Assembly (NCBI GenBank): GCA_037952775.1
Contig: JBANAY010000004.1
Coordinates: 2,914,001 to 2,978,000 of the forward strand
Length of the DNA stretch: 64,000 bases
Origin: Clonostachys chloroleuca
Lineage: Eukaryota; Ascomycota; Sordariomycetes; Hypocreales; Bionectriaceae
Reading direction: 5' to 3'
The translations under genes and the position numbers were made by a program. The notes beneath the pieces are model-generated. The model was not told where the DNA came from and searched no databases. It saw only the letters and a program-made list of their open reading frames with translations. Within the stretch, counting starts at the first letter, position 1; the number at the start of each line of letters is the position of its first letter. This document shows positions 11,427-24,051 of the stretch, piece after piece.

Positions 11427-14400
11427 GATTGCTAATCCAATCGACTGGTATCACACAGGCTGTAAAAGGCAAAAAGTGGTGGAGATACTGTTTTGAGCGT
11501 GGTGCCGATGGATCTATACTGAATCTGGAGACGAGCGGAGAGGGAAGGGAAGTGCCCTTTTTTGCGACAGAAAAATTGGCCTTACTTTTAGGGGCGCACC
11601 GCCTGAGCCAGAAGCCGGGCTGAGGGCGAAAGAGAGAAAGGTGTGGGCGAGCAGAGTGGATGATTGGCAGGTGGGTACCGCAAGCTGCACCCATGCTGAA
11701 GTACTCGAGGAGGTCAGGAAGTGCCTGCCTGGAGGTACCTACCTGGCGGGCTGCCCAAGGAGCCAGCAGTGCGCTTATTCCAGCCCACACTCGGCGAATA
11801 TTCCGCACACGTAAACTCCTGCCTGGCTCGCCCTCATCAAGGACATATTTTTTACACGTGCAATACAAACGCAGAAGACAGGTAGGGCATGAACCTTTTA
11901 TACGCAGACTTTCACATGTGCAACTTTGCTCGATCGCTTCCACGCGCTTATCCATCACGAATAAACCCAAGTTCTCTCAAAGCTAGAATTCGGTCCAATC
12001 TCATGCGTGCAGCGGCGGAACGAGGCCCCTCGGGGGGTTGCGTGCACAGAGCAGGTACATTGTCCAGCTTACCTGCACTCACGAGGTTCAGTTTTACCTT
12101 TGTTAGGCCGCTAGCAGGCCTTGGGGCCAATGAGGCGCGTGAATTTATGGTAGGGCGGCATAGGTGCCCACCCTGAGTGGATCCAGAGGAATGTTGGAAA
12201 GCCACCCCGACCGGCTTCTGGTGGAGCAAGAGGGGAGCCAGAGTGCGACCACCGGGACATGCAGCGAACGTAGCGAGGGCTCGCCAAGGCCAAGGGGGCA
12301 GGAGGAAGGGAGAGAGGTTGGGCTGGGGCGGAGGAGGGGAGAACAAGACCATCAAAGGAACCTATGAGCCCACTCGCTCTTGTTCGCACCGTGTGAATCG
12401 GTCCCCCATGGGATCCGCTAGGCACCCAGCAGTCTCCGCTGTGTCAAGCTCGTGTGAAGCTAGCGGAGGTGTGTATTATTGGTTTGGGGAACCAAACATG
12501 TCAATGGAACGCTGATAAGGCGCGCTTTGATTTGGTTGCCTCGACAGCCCGAAAACCGAACTGCAAGCCTGCCTCCTTCTCATACGAGCTCCTGCATGTC
12601 GCTCTGCTAGGTCGTCTCTTGCCAATGCCAAATGTATGTTCTGATTGAGGAGTGGCGCCTTGCAAGGGGAGAAACGCCGGACGTGGGCGTCTCGGTGTCA
12701 CGCCAGGACCAAATGCTGCTCTACCGAGGTACTATCGCCTCGCTTCCACGGTCCTGTGTTACAGGCGGGTCAGACAGTGGAAGTGCCGCTTCGTTGATCT
12801 CGCCAATTGAATCCATCCACTAATAATAGCACACTTGTCAACAGCAGAGGCTGTTTTCACTTTTCACAAATGTACGAGAATATTACTCACTCAAAGCTTT
12901 GACTTCCATGCTATGTAGACAGACTTTTTTAGCCTCCCCCCAACGGCGGCGGCAGCAAGTTTAATTGCTCCATAGTACAGCAGGTCGGCGCCGAAATATT
13001 GGGACCTTACCCCTCTCATAAGTCGCAGGGTTTGCTCTACATCTGCATAGCAATCTCAAAACAGAGCTACGAAAAAGCTCTGCAAACTGGCCGATTCCTC
13101 GCCTACCCCGACGGCGGCAGGCGAGACGAGATGGAGATCGATACACATACGTGACTCCAGATTGACTGAGCTGCTTGCTACCATTCATCACCCAGAGGCT
13201 TCCACTGAGGCTCGGCCAACTCGTACGACGCGGTCATGTCTTACCTCGACGCTGGGCCCCATACAGTGCGTTACAGGTCGTCGTCGACAGTGCACACTCG
13301 ACGGTGTGCATGGGTCATGCCAGGATCTGCTCCATGACGGTCCTGGGACTATGCCACATACTCAGACAACTGCGGACACGCCATCGCTTCTCCATGACCC
13401 GCCTATCTCTCCAGGCCATCCGAGATCTTCCCCATCCCGCTAGACACAGGCAAGCATTGATTTGTTACCCTATAACCGACAATATTCAAATATCCAGATG
13501 CAGGGTTTTCGGACTTAGGAACGTTCCAGCCCCCGACGCGAGAACCGAAGAGTCCCTGAGGGGCTGTTTGGTGTGCAAAATGACGACTTGGATGGACGAA
13601 GCAATTGTCCCCTTATGATGTCAGTGTGCCACTTAACGCTGTAGCAGGCCAGATTTGGTAGGATGGCTAGGCTGGGTGGTCACGCGTCAGGTGGCCATCA
13701 AGGCGCGGCGGAAGCTAGCTCGCCCTGAGCCGTGGAGAGGAGCGATGTGATTCAATTATCGAAATTCAAGGGACCCGATGGGCTGCCATTGCTAGCTGCC
13801 TGCAGGAAAACACCAATCGAATCAAAGATGTGCTCGCTGTCCTCATGACGGATCCTGAAATTATCTTACCAATGGGGCTGGATACACTCCACATAGCGAA
13901 CTTTTGCAGCTAAGCAAACAGGTACCACAGCTCTGAGCTCTCTCGAAGATGCTGAAGCTGCTACTAGTGTGAGAAAAACTCCTCCACCTCCGCCTCTCCC
14001 CCTCCCTTGTACTCTACAGCTGTGTGCTTCCTCGATGAGTGGCCCACAAGCTCCCCTGTGTCTACATACATCCAGACCGGGTTCTACAAACGGGCACGGT
14101 CCCTGAGAGTTATTAATGTGACAGCCCCGAGATGATATACTAAAGGATAGACACTGACAACCGATGGCACTTGACCGAGATCCCTGGCCAACAATGGCCG
14201 GGGACATGACGAGGAGGCCTTAAACGATGGCAACCTACCCGTAATACATATTATTATGTACATGCTTTACGTTATCTATGTATAAATTGACATTTAATTA
14301 CCTTCTGTACGACAAGATGCATTCCATAGTAATACAGAAAGTGGGGTGAACCCTCCCTCGTGAGGAAACCAAGGATCGATGAAGGAGCATCGGCCAGAAA

Positions 14401-15366
14401 GTTGAGCTTGCTGACAACATGTCTAGCGTCCTCCTGGGCTCCATTTTCCTTGTCAGAGACTCCGATCTCCTAGCCTGCTTGCCATGGCTCCAGGAGCAAA
14501 AGCATGGCAAGGTCAACAGCAGGGGGGTCGGCGGCCGCGGGTTGGAACCTGGGATGTATCCGGGGCGGAAAATGGCGATGAAGAGGGACACGGAGCAGCT
14601 TTGGGCCAGATGGGCTAGATCCCTACCTTACGGGGGAAAGCGCCTCTGCTCCCATTCACGAATAACAGCGAGCTTCGCTTCCTAGAATGGTTTCACGGAG
14701 TGAGCACCTTGCTATAATACACGATAATGCATGGGGGGGCGATCTTCCAGAGGAACCGCGCCCGGAATGTTAGGGCAGCACTTCCAGTTCGAGGCTGATC
14801 GACCGATGTATGTACACAACCGAGAGAGGTGGAGGGCTGAGATTGTTTGCAACCGTCAGTCAAGCCAGGTGGAAACGCGAGAAATTGTGATGTGTCTTCT
14901 GTGCAGGCAAACATACTGGGATCGCAGCCAATAATGAACGCCCTCGTGCGCTGCATGTTTATGGGGAGCTCCCTTGAGCAGAATCCCGAACCCGGCCTCC
15001 AGTAGTACCTACCCTAGATCCCGCATTCGTTTTCCACGCTGACTCCTGCCAATCTGATGTTTGATGAAGCTTTCGTTCATCGCCGGTATGCTTTGCCTCC
15101 TGGGTGTGTAGTAGATTTTCCATGTGTCGATTGTAGACGAGCGTAACCTAAGAGGGATCCGAGATGGCTGCTGACGTGCTGATCTCGGCCGTGAGTCAAA
15201 CGGCAGCAGGAGGCGCAGTGCTACCAATTGAGCTGACCGACAAAGGGAAGCACTAGGGGCATTAAAACACCAGAGGCGTGCTTATCCAAACACCGCTGGA
15301 AGCATTCTGAGACCATTGTCTCTCGTTTCCGCACCCAGATATAGAAGGATCGCCACGGAACAAGCC
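11427..15366. other. Intergenic, 3.9 kb between mcmA and the orphan gene
   Basis: This gap holds the divergent promoters of mcmA and the 1606-residue gene. Short overlapping frames exist on both strands (for example 11401-11970 and 11948-12355, minus), but none shows a domain, clean splice sites or conserved composition. A tRNA D-arm-like string occurs near 15217-15240 on the minus strand without a matching tRNA body. No transposon recognised. Confidence 0.4.
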
Positions 15367-18300
15367 ATGACGGTGGGATTCAACATCGAGCGCTTGCGTG
15401 CTGGCACACCTGCCGAACAAAGTACTGTTCTGAAGGCCGCGTTTGCGGAGAACCCCGAAACCAGCCGATCACAACTCACAGACATTTTGATATCACACAT
15501 CAAAGAAGGTTCAGTCTCGCCTTCCGTCATCCAGATTTGGCTGGGAGTCGCTCGATCGCCAATTGTCGCCGTGGACGTTACCCAGAAATGCCGGGGCAGT
15601 CTGGCTTGGCAGTATGGCATCAAGTCTTTATTCAAGTATATCTGCAACAAGGCAACGTTTAAGCAAACATGGAACTCGATTGGCGGAGCCCAAGGGCTCG
15701 TGAGCCTCATGGCAGAGCTCAGCCTTAAGGATATCCGGGCCCTCTGCACAGCAATACAGAAGACCGCGAATTCCGCTCCTGATAATTCGCCCCTCCGCGC
15801 TGAGCGGCAGGCGCACATGTCTGAGCTCCTCCAGCTCCTCTGTTCGAAAGACAGCAATCCTGATCAAAGACCACTCCGCTCCGTCTATGCACGTATAGCT
15901 CCCGCCTGTACGCCCGCGGTGGCCCAGGAATGGGCTATCAAGATCGAGCACCGTGAGGTTGAGGACTCGACAGGTGCTCTTATCCGGGGCCTACGAGAGG
16001 CACACTGGGATGTTTTCAGGCAGACAACCTTCGAAAAGGCATTTTCGGACAGCGAGAGATTGGACCTTAAGCCGCTCAAGCCATTCTGTGACCGAGATTT
16101 CGATTTTCTGCTTACGGTTGTCCAGAAGCTCTCAGAGTTAGATTCACTGCGTGGGCTTCCTTCAAATGAATTCTTAACGTTCGTTGCTCCATTCGCTCGT
16201 CGAGCCTCAAAGCTAAAACAGCACCTGGCTCAATTCTGGACTTTGATCAACGAATGTTTGAGAAAACATGACTCTCTGAGGGCACAAATACTTCCATGCA
16301 AGGCGATGTGGCATAGACCAGCTGGCCTGATCTCCCCTGCCCTCATGGCATGGAGGCATGATTCAAACAATGGATATGGGGATAATCATCTAGCTGCTTT
16401 GATTGGCTTCATTCATAAGAACAGATGCACGCCCGATTTGCTCGTGGAGTTGACATCTTCAGTATCACCGTCCATGAGATATCCTCTTGCCCGCCTGTTC
16501 TTCAAACACGGAACCCCTTATCAATTTGATTTAGGGCCGCCTTCTTACACGGAAAGTGCCATGCTGTCGAATGTCAAACTACCCACCGCTCTCCTTGAGA
16601 TTCTCCCCGGGGTTGAAGCATTGACCCTCTTTGAGCGATGGTTGGAAGCCAATCCCGACCTACAATTCATCCATGGACACCGTTCGAACCGGGGTTCTTT
16701 GATGTCATATTACCTCGATCCAGAGCTAAATATCCCCGATGTCCATATTATCCGAGCGTTATTGATTCGTCAAGCGCAAGGCAATGATATAGCCCTACCC
16801 ATCGACCCATCAGCTGTCCTCGAAAATTCGAGGATTGAAGAGCTTGAACGCCGGAGGCGTGAAGCGATGAGAGGACAGGACTCTGCTAAACGAGGCTTCT
16901 ATGCTCAATCTGCTATGGCTCTTTCCATCGCCCTTGGTGATGTTAAGCTTATGACGGAGACATTGGTATGGTGTAGGCGATTTCTCAAAGATAGCCTCGC
17001 CGCGAGGCAGATATTCAATCATACATGGTGTGGTGCAAACCAAACTCGTGATTTGGTCGCAGCACTTGGCAACTCTCACGCAAACACCGAGGATGTCTTG
17101 GCCGCGATTTACCAGGCCAATGAGTTCCTCTTGTCCTTCCTTGAAACAGCGAGTTTAGCCGTGCAAGAGCCTTCATTTGAACCTCAGACTTGGCATCGGC
17201 CAACAGCGATGGTAACCATAGCCGCTTCAGACCGCCTTGCACGCATCGACGGGCTTCAAGATAGACTAAATTTGTCTGATGATGAGGTCTATGATGCCGT
17301 GCTTAAGCCAACCCTGGACTTGATCATTGCTGCCGAATCACACGTTCTGAAGGCAGAAAATGAATGTCTATACCCAGGCCAGCGGTCTACCGACATCTGT
17401 GTTCCTAACTCAACACTTTGGGCAACAAGGCAGCCTGCATTGCGATTCTTGGACGCCGTAGTCAAGGCGCGAGACGACATGTGGCTTAAGGCGCGAGTTG
17501 AGCAGAACCCAGCGGTATTTACTCTACAGAAACCCTGGCCACGCGGGCTTACCTTGGAGTCCTTGGCAGGTGAAAGTTCCGAATGGGATCAATTAATTGT
17601 ACCATATGTGGAGCAGCGCGCTGAAGCCGTCATCTTCTGCGATCCCAAGTTCTTGCTCGCTCCCTTCCCAGAAGACGAAGAAACTCAACTCGCAATAAGC
17701 GGGTTCCTCGAGGACTGGACCAATGCTCTTGGCTTATGGACTTATCAGGGAAAAAGGACTCGCAATCGCGAGGATCGCGTTCAACGTGCCTGGAACTACG
17801 CCTTGGATGCTCTGAGCAGAGACAGGATGACACGGGAGGAGGCTGAGCGCTTCTGGAAGCCTGTTTTCGAGGAAGCCGGAATAGAAACGTTCCTGCTTGG
17901 AATTGACCAGTCTATGAATGACAGGCTACCTGCAGAGCTCCCCCAGCAGCCTGATATCCCTGGACAGCCCGAAGAATGGGATCCCGACCCTATGCTGCAT
18001 AGTCTCTCGCGTAAAGTCTCCAAAAAAAGAGTCCTCAGCGAGGTCACCTGCTTGGATCGTATGCTCCAACCTCCAAAACGCTACCGAGACACCGAGTGGA
18101 GAAGTGACAATGTCCTCGCTGAGGACTACGAGATACCAATCGTCCCGGCCTCCGAGCCACCTAAAGAATTCTGGCAGTTGCTGCCATCAAGAAGGTCATC
18201 TCTTGCTCATTCGTATGTTGATGCTTTCGTCGCGGCAGCTGTTCTTTCACTCAACAGCACTTATGGTTTGGAGTCAGTGCTCCTGAAGAAGCCATTCCCG

Positions 18301-20186
18301 AACGCGTCTGTTTGGCGCTTCCCAGCAGTCTATCTGGAAGAAGATTTTCTTGAGCGTACAGGGAAAAGCCACGATGGAGCCTTGGAGATTCTGACACGCC
18401 TGAACAAGCATATTCCACCACAGCTCTTGGAAACGCTTGCGTCCTCTATTCTTGAGCGAATTGAATCCGAGAAGAGTGTGGCACAGGCCCCTTACGAAGT
18501 ATTTACCAAAGTCGTCAAACTCCTGTCACGCAGCAATAAACCTTCGCTTGCCGTTCCTCTCATCTCTCGCTTTGTCTTGGACTTCCCCAATGCGAGCTCC
18601 TGGCATAGAGCTGTCCTGAACAAGGGCACATTGGCATCCTTGGACCATCAAGCCACCGAGGACTTCTTTTCTTCGCTTTGTACCTCCTTCGCGGAGAGGT
18701 TGAGTTATAAATCGAAGAAGAAGCCATTGCTTAAGATCACCACGATCAAGATGATTTTGGAGCTACTTGGAAACACTGAATATGTCGGACCATCCTTCAG
18801 CTTTGATATTATTGCAAAGAAGCTGCTTCGTCACGCCAATCACGTTGATGTCCGAGTCAAAGCCCTCTCAAGCCTCCTCGAGGTTTACAAAGAGGACCCA
18901 ACGCCGGAAGCACTTGCCGTTCTTCGTAATTACGCCGTTCCCATGGCTGCATCTCTCAATGAGCGGCTGAAGCCTTTAACAGCAGAGGACTGGGAAGCCC
19001 TTGAGAATAGTGATGCTAAACTGCCCGAGGTCAATGTGGGGTCAGAAGAAACTCCCGTCGTAGACCTCTTGCAAGGCAACCGACATCCACACACATTTGA
19101 GGAAATAGGCGATTTGGCATACGAGGCCCAGCGTCTATCCGTTACGGAGAACGCTCGCTGGATCAGACTCTTCCTAAAAAGGAACGGATTGACCCTGACC
19201 ACGGAGAGCCTGGATATTCTTTGCTCTATCCCTAAATTTCCCTGGGCCATTTCGAATACGTTTGGCTGCTCAAGTCTAACCAAGATCCCCCAAGACTTAT
19301 TCCAGGCAGTGGCTCGCCACCATCTTTTCTGCCTGCACTTGCCGCAGGGTATTGTGGCTATCAACGAAGCTCTTAAGAAAACTCCTAATTATTCCCTTTC
19401 TAATTCTTTCGTTCGTTGGCTCGAGCTCACAGAAACGCCGAAACACTTTCTCGATAGGACTCGAACATGGGCTGTGTCGGCTCTAGATCTTTTTGACAGC
19501 CGCGACGATCTAATGACCGATATCCCGGTGGCGACCCTTGCGGACTTGGAGGAGTACTTGATTGAGATATCTAAAGCCTACATCGCAAAGGCCGATCTTA
19601 GTTCATTTGATTCCATCGTCAACTCTCTCCCTATCGAACTAAACCACGAAACTTGTGGGATTGCCACGGAAAAGGGGGAGGAAAAGTGCTCAGCTACCTC
19701 ACCGAGTACGTCGACTCGCTTCGCACACCGGAATGGCAGTCAAATCCATCCCGGCAGCCTGAAGTTCTGCCCCCGAGCTTCCCCCTCCATCTACGCAGCA
19801 TCAGCTACGGCCGCGACAGCCCACTGGAAAAACTCGCTCTCTTCACTGACCGTGTCGTGGCCATATTATCCTCTATTTTAGAGTCCGGTAAGCCGTATCA
19901 TCAGGACTACCTCCTTCTGGAGAGAAAAGCTTGCACCAACCTCGCGCACGTCTATGTCTCTGGCGCCCAGCTCCTCGGATCACTGGACAACTTCCCTGAT
20001 CCTAGGAACCCGACTCTGCTAGAACGACTGCGGGTACAAATGGCCTGTGCGGTGCTCAACCCTTCTTTGAACTCTCATGCGCTGATAGAAGACGAGGAGG
20101 CACAGGAGCTCATAAAAGGGTGGAAGGAGAGTAGCGTCGAAGAGTTCAGAGACTTGGCCCGAAACCTTAGTTTTCCCCTTGGGTGA
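15367..20186 (+). CDS. Large conserved-type protein of unknown function, ~1606 aa, one frame break
   Basis: I do not recognise a domain. The ATG at 15367 (MTVGFNIERLRAGTPAEQ) is the first in frame. The frame runs open without introns to about 19678, then continues one base earlier (GKGGGKVLSYLTEYVDSL) to the stop at 20186. Adding one G to the five-G run at 19674-19678 restores a single 1606-residue frame. No GT-AG intron of suitable length and phase fits here. The protein is mostly helical, with leucine-rich amphipathic stretches, KR/RE-rich segments near residue 500 and few hydrophobic runs, so it is probably a soluble HEAT/ARM-like scaffold. That fold is a guess from composition. There is no signal peptide or membrane segment. 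The next gene is more than 1 kb away, so context gives no hint. Confidence 0.85.
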
Positions 20187-21269
20187 GGTCCGTTCATAGA
20201 GAGAAACAGCTAAGAACAAGAATAAAAAAAAACCCCTTATTTATGGACTCATCATCCCGTATTCTAGCAAGTGAAGATGAAAAGCTTGGTGCGGTTGAGA
20301 GTAAGAATCTCTGCATACGATGACCTGTGGATGGTAATGCTTTCTTGCCACCATGGCTCGGCCCGGGATGCCTCACACCGAGCCCACGCCATATCGCACG
20401 AAGGAAACATTGCTGATTCCAAGAAAACTTGATTTTTCTGATAGCTCGGTATCCTATAACAGCTTCAAGTTGCACCAACGCTACGTTCGCCTTTCGCTTG
20501 GTCTGAAAATATGGAGCATGAGGACCAATCTCGAACCGAAAATTGTCTCTGGCAACCCTTCCGTGTAACGTTAAGCAGGCTGGTCATTTGCACAATATTG
20601 TTGCCACCCTTGGCAGAAACGAGAGTGACCACTGAGGAATTAAATGAGGGGATGATTTAAAGACTTGTCTTGGCTCGTATTTGCTTGTCCAATGGTCTGG
20701 TCTGCGTACCCTTGCCACCTTATCACTGTGAGACTTCATTGACGCACGAGATGAGGCACTGACCATCCTTACAAGACGTGAGAAAAAACGTGTGAAACTC
20801 TAGTTATTTTGCTATACTTTTAAGATAGGAGCGAAATCTGGGGGTGGAAACATCAGTTTCTTTCCCAGTGAGATCTGTTTGCCGTAGCTCCAAAGGCGTA
20901 TGACCTTGGGCCTGATACATGGCGAATACCCAGAGCTCGAGACATCGTATCACATCGTTTTTCGGGCCTCAAATCTCCCCCCAGTAACAATTTGGCTTTG
21001 GTCAAATTCATTATCATCTGAAATCTGGTGTGAAGAACAAACCCGCGTAAGCCCGACCGACCAACCACTTACTTATCCTCCTTCAAAAATAAGGCAGAGC
21101 AGGGGAAAAGAAGATGAGCACGATCCAGATTGGGAGAAAATAAAAAACATCATAAAATACAAATCACAGAGCTCCTCAGTCTTGAGGCTCCCAAAGTGAC
21201 TCGACAAGGGAGAATGGGAGAGAATAGAGCAACGTTCACATTGGAGTAGAAGTGACCATAGCCTCATGC
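20187..21269. other. Intergenic, convergent 3' ends
   Basis: Lies between the stops of the orphan gene and the MFS gene. An AATAAA followed by an A-run at about 20220 could serve as a polyadenylation region of the orphan gene. No coding sequence recognised. Confidence 0.45.
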
Positions 21270-23292
21270 TTAAATCGATTGGCGGACACTGGGCAGATCA
21301 TTCAGCTCCGTGACTGAGTCGCTCCCTCTGGGTGACTGGTCGTGGTCCTTGGTGTAGGTAGTAAGTCGCTCCAGAGGCGCCGGGTTTCGTTCCAAGGTGA
21401 ATAGGGAAACGACTACCATCGCGGCACAGATTAGCATCATCATCTTGATTTGTTCAGAGAAGGCTTCCCCATAGGCTTTTCTGGTCAGCTCTCGGTCGCT
21501 TTCATCCAGAATTTGGAGCCCGGTAAGTGGTGATCGATGAAGGGCTTGTAGCTGCTCCTCTGACAGGTGACTCAAGTGACGGTTGGCATATCCATTGAAT
21601 ATCACGGTAGAAACAGAAAGCCCAATACAGCCACCTAGAACCCGGGCTTGTGCGACTGCGCCTTGAGCCGAGGCCCTTTCATGATCCTCTGAGGCCATGA
21701 TGTTGGTCATAATTGTTGCGCCCGAGAATGAGAGGCCTACACCGAGTCCAAAAATAGCTTGGAAGGCATACTGGGATTCAGGGCTGAAGTCAGGAGACGA
21801 GACGAGCATCATGAGTCCAGTTCCAAGAAGCTGAAGACAAGACGCAAGAACTAGTGTAGGGGAGGTGTTGTTTCTGGTACTCGATATCGCGCCGCCTAGG
21901 AAAGATCCTGCCGCACATGCACCAAGAAGGGGCAGAATATGGACTCCGGCCATGAGGACGTTTTCACCGTTGATTATTTGAAAACGCTCTGGGATTAGGA
22001 TGCACAGGGCAATATAAGGAAATCCTGTAAGTAAAGTTACCCTATTTTGTCGTTAACTTGAGCCAAAGCAGCGAAAGAACAGTTAGTTTCTCACAAGAGG
22101 CCAGCCGAGTATACTCGATGGAGCATTAGCTTGATAGGGAAAATAGGCTCGATCCGGTGGGGTGTCACTTGAAGGCGGATTTCCCAGATTACAAACCCAA
22201 TCCAACTCAATCCAGAGATGACTAGAGTAGAAATAATAGCAGGACTTCCCCAAGCAAATGTTTGAGAGCCTGCTTGCTGAATGGCAAAAACCAAGAGGCC
22301 AGAACCAAGGAGCAAGGTGCCTCCTCCGAGGAAGTCAATTTTGGAAAAGGCATCCCAAGAGAAAATGCTGGAAACTTGTTCTGAAGGCCATAGATTGCTA
22401 ATTGCGAGAATAGCCACCAGACCGAATGGAATGCTACAAGAAATCAGATTGAGAATTGGATCTCACGTCAAGTTGAGCTTACTTCATGTTGAAGAGCCAT
22501 CTCCAATCTGAGGAATGGGAAACAGCGCCCCCGATGATGGGGCCGAGAACGAAAGCAACAGCGAGAGTTGCACCGATCATTGCCCCGACCAGACTAGGAC
22601 GATGCACGGGACCGACCTCAACCAGGCCAATCTGTGCCAAGCTATATAAGCCTGAAGCGCCCACGCCTTGAAAAGCTCGACAGACTATCCTGCGAAATAG
22701 TCAGATAAGAAGCTCCTTGAGTGGTTGTTCTCATACACACAAGGATATCATGTCTTTGGCCGTTGCGCATCCCAAAGAGAAACCAGTGAAAATGACCCAG
22801 GATATCACTATCATATTTCGTCGACCATAGATGTCACTGAGTTTGGACTGCCAGACCGCAAAACCTGAATACACTATTAGCCACATCGCCGCCTAACATA
22901 GCTTCGTCAACATCAATGGTAGGTGAAGAGAAGAATCTTACCCATATAGGTCAGAAGATAGGCAAGAACGATCCATGGGGCATTTGAAAAATCCTGCATC
23001 TCATGCGATATCGTGATGAGAGAGGTAGCAATGATTGAGGTGTCGAGTGTTGAGAACAGGAGGCCCAAGAGAAGTCTGCACAAATTTAGACAAAGAAGAC
23101 TCAATTACGAAGGACAGGGACTTAATACGAGATGACTAGAACCACCTGGCGGGCGCCTTGAACTGGGTGCTTAGGACCTAGTCGAGTTGTTTTGGTGGCG
23201 TGAGAGCTTTCTGAGCCCCCTGCAGTCGTTGCCATCTGACCCAGCGAAGGGTTTGGATATGACAAAGGCAAACGACCTTCTTCGTCCGCCAT
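21270..23292 (-). CDS. MFS multidrug/toxin efflux transporter (DHA2-like, 14 TM)
   Basis: Complement of exons 23129-23292, 22942-23075, 22741-22864, 22483-22689, 22095-22433 and 21270-22041; 579 residues. The five introns are 49-77 nt, all GT-AG, and all junctions keep frame. Motifs: LFSTLDTSIIATSL (TM1 antiporter motif), SKLSDIYGRRNMIV (MFS motif A after TM2), CRAFQGVGASG (TM4), GPIIGGAVSHSSDWRWLFNMNIPFG (antiporter motif C and the following loop), and later GVGLSFSGATIMTNIMASEDHERASAQG. The length, TM count and motif order fit the DHA2 family of proton-coupled drug and secondary-metabolite exporters. The gene is transcribed away from the PKS 3.7 kb to its right, so export of the PKS product is a reasonable inference. 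The Ser/Asp-rich C-tail is cytosolic. Confidence 0.93.
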
Positions 23293-24026
23293 TTCTATTC
23301 GAAACCGATTGGAAAGAGATGGGTTTGGATTGGATTTTTCTCCGACGAGGTCGGCTTGCTTGAGTGTCTCGAGTGCAAGACTTCGGTTCAGAGTAGAAGT
23401 TGAAACTCGCGAGCTATGGAGGTATGAAGGAGGAACTACGGAGGACGAAAAGTAGGCTTAACTCTCAGATGCGGTATCGGAAACGGAGAAAGAAACTGAA
23501 GATGTGGACTGGAGACGAGAGTTCAGACAAATTTGTAGCGTGGATAGTTCTCCGGGTTGCCTTGGGCGTTAGGGAGACCAGAGGGAGTGTAAGAGGAAGA
23601 ACTGTGGCCGTCTTAGAGGCGAGTAGCTCTTCGGTTAATGTGTTCGGTAGGCAGGCGAGAGAGTAAGTTCGCAGGTCACTGCCGGTCACCGAAGAAGTAG
23701 GTAGGGTCTAGATAAAGAAAGAAAGGAATGAGGATTGGGAAAAGAAAACCAGCTCTTTCATTCATAACAGAAAAGATAAAGATCAGCTGCTCGTGCGATC
23801 AGTGGTTTTGCGGTGAGAGAGGGAAGGAAGGAAGGGCCTGGTTGGGAAGGAGCAGCGAGGTCAAGTCACCTTGAGGCAGGTAGTGATCGAGGAGGCTATG
23901 CGTCAGGCAGGCGCGTACCGAGAGCACCTTCCTCTCAGACACGGTGCTGCCGAGACAAGTTGGCGAGAAAGCGACCAACACAGATAGGCGAGACGAGCGA
24001 ACCAGCAAAGCCTCAGTAAGTCGGGG

Positions 24027-24051
24027 CAGACAAGACAGACAAGACAGACAG
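24027..24051. repeat. Short 9-bp tandem repeat
   Basis: The unit CAGACAAGA occurs twice, followed by a third partial copy. It lies upstream of the MFS gene. Likely a minor microsatellite-like array. Confidence 0.75.

Noticed and set aside
15170..15245. tRNA-like D arm on the minus strand (CAGCTCAATTGGTAGCAC) with a nearby 5-bp stem and 7-base loop
   Set aside because: No matching acceptor stem, anticodon arm or canonical B box can be folded around it; at best a relic.
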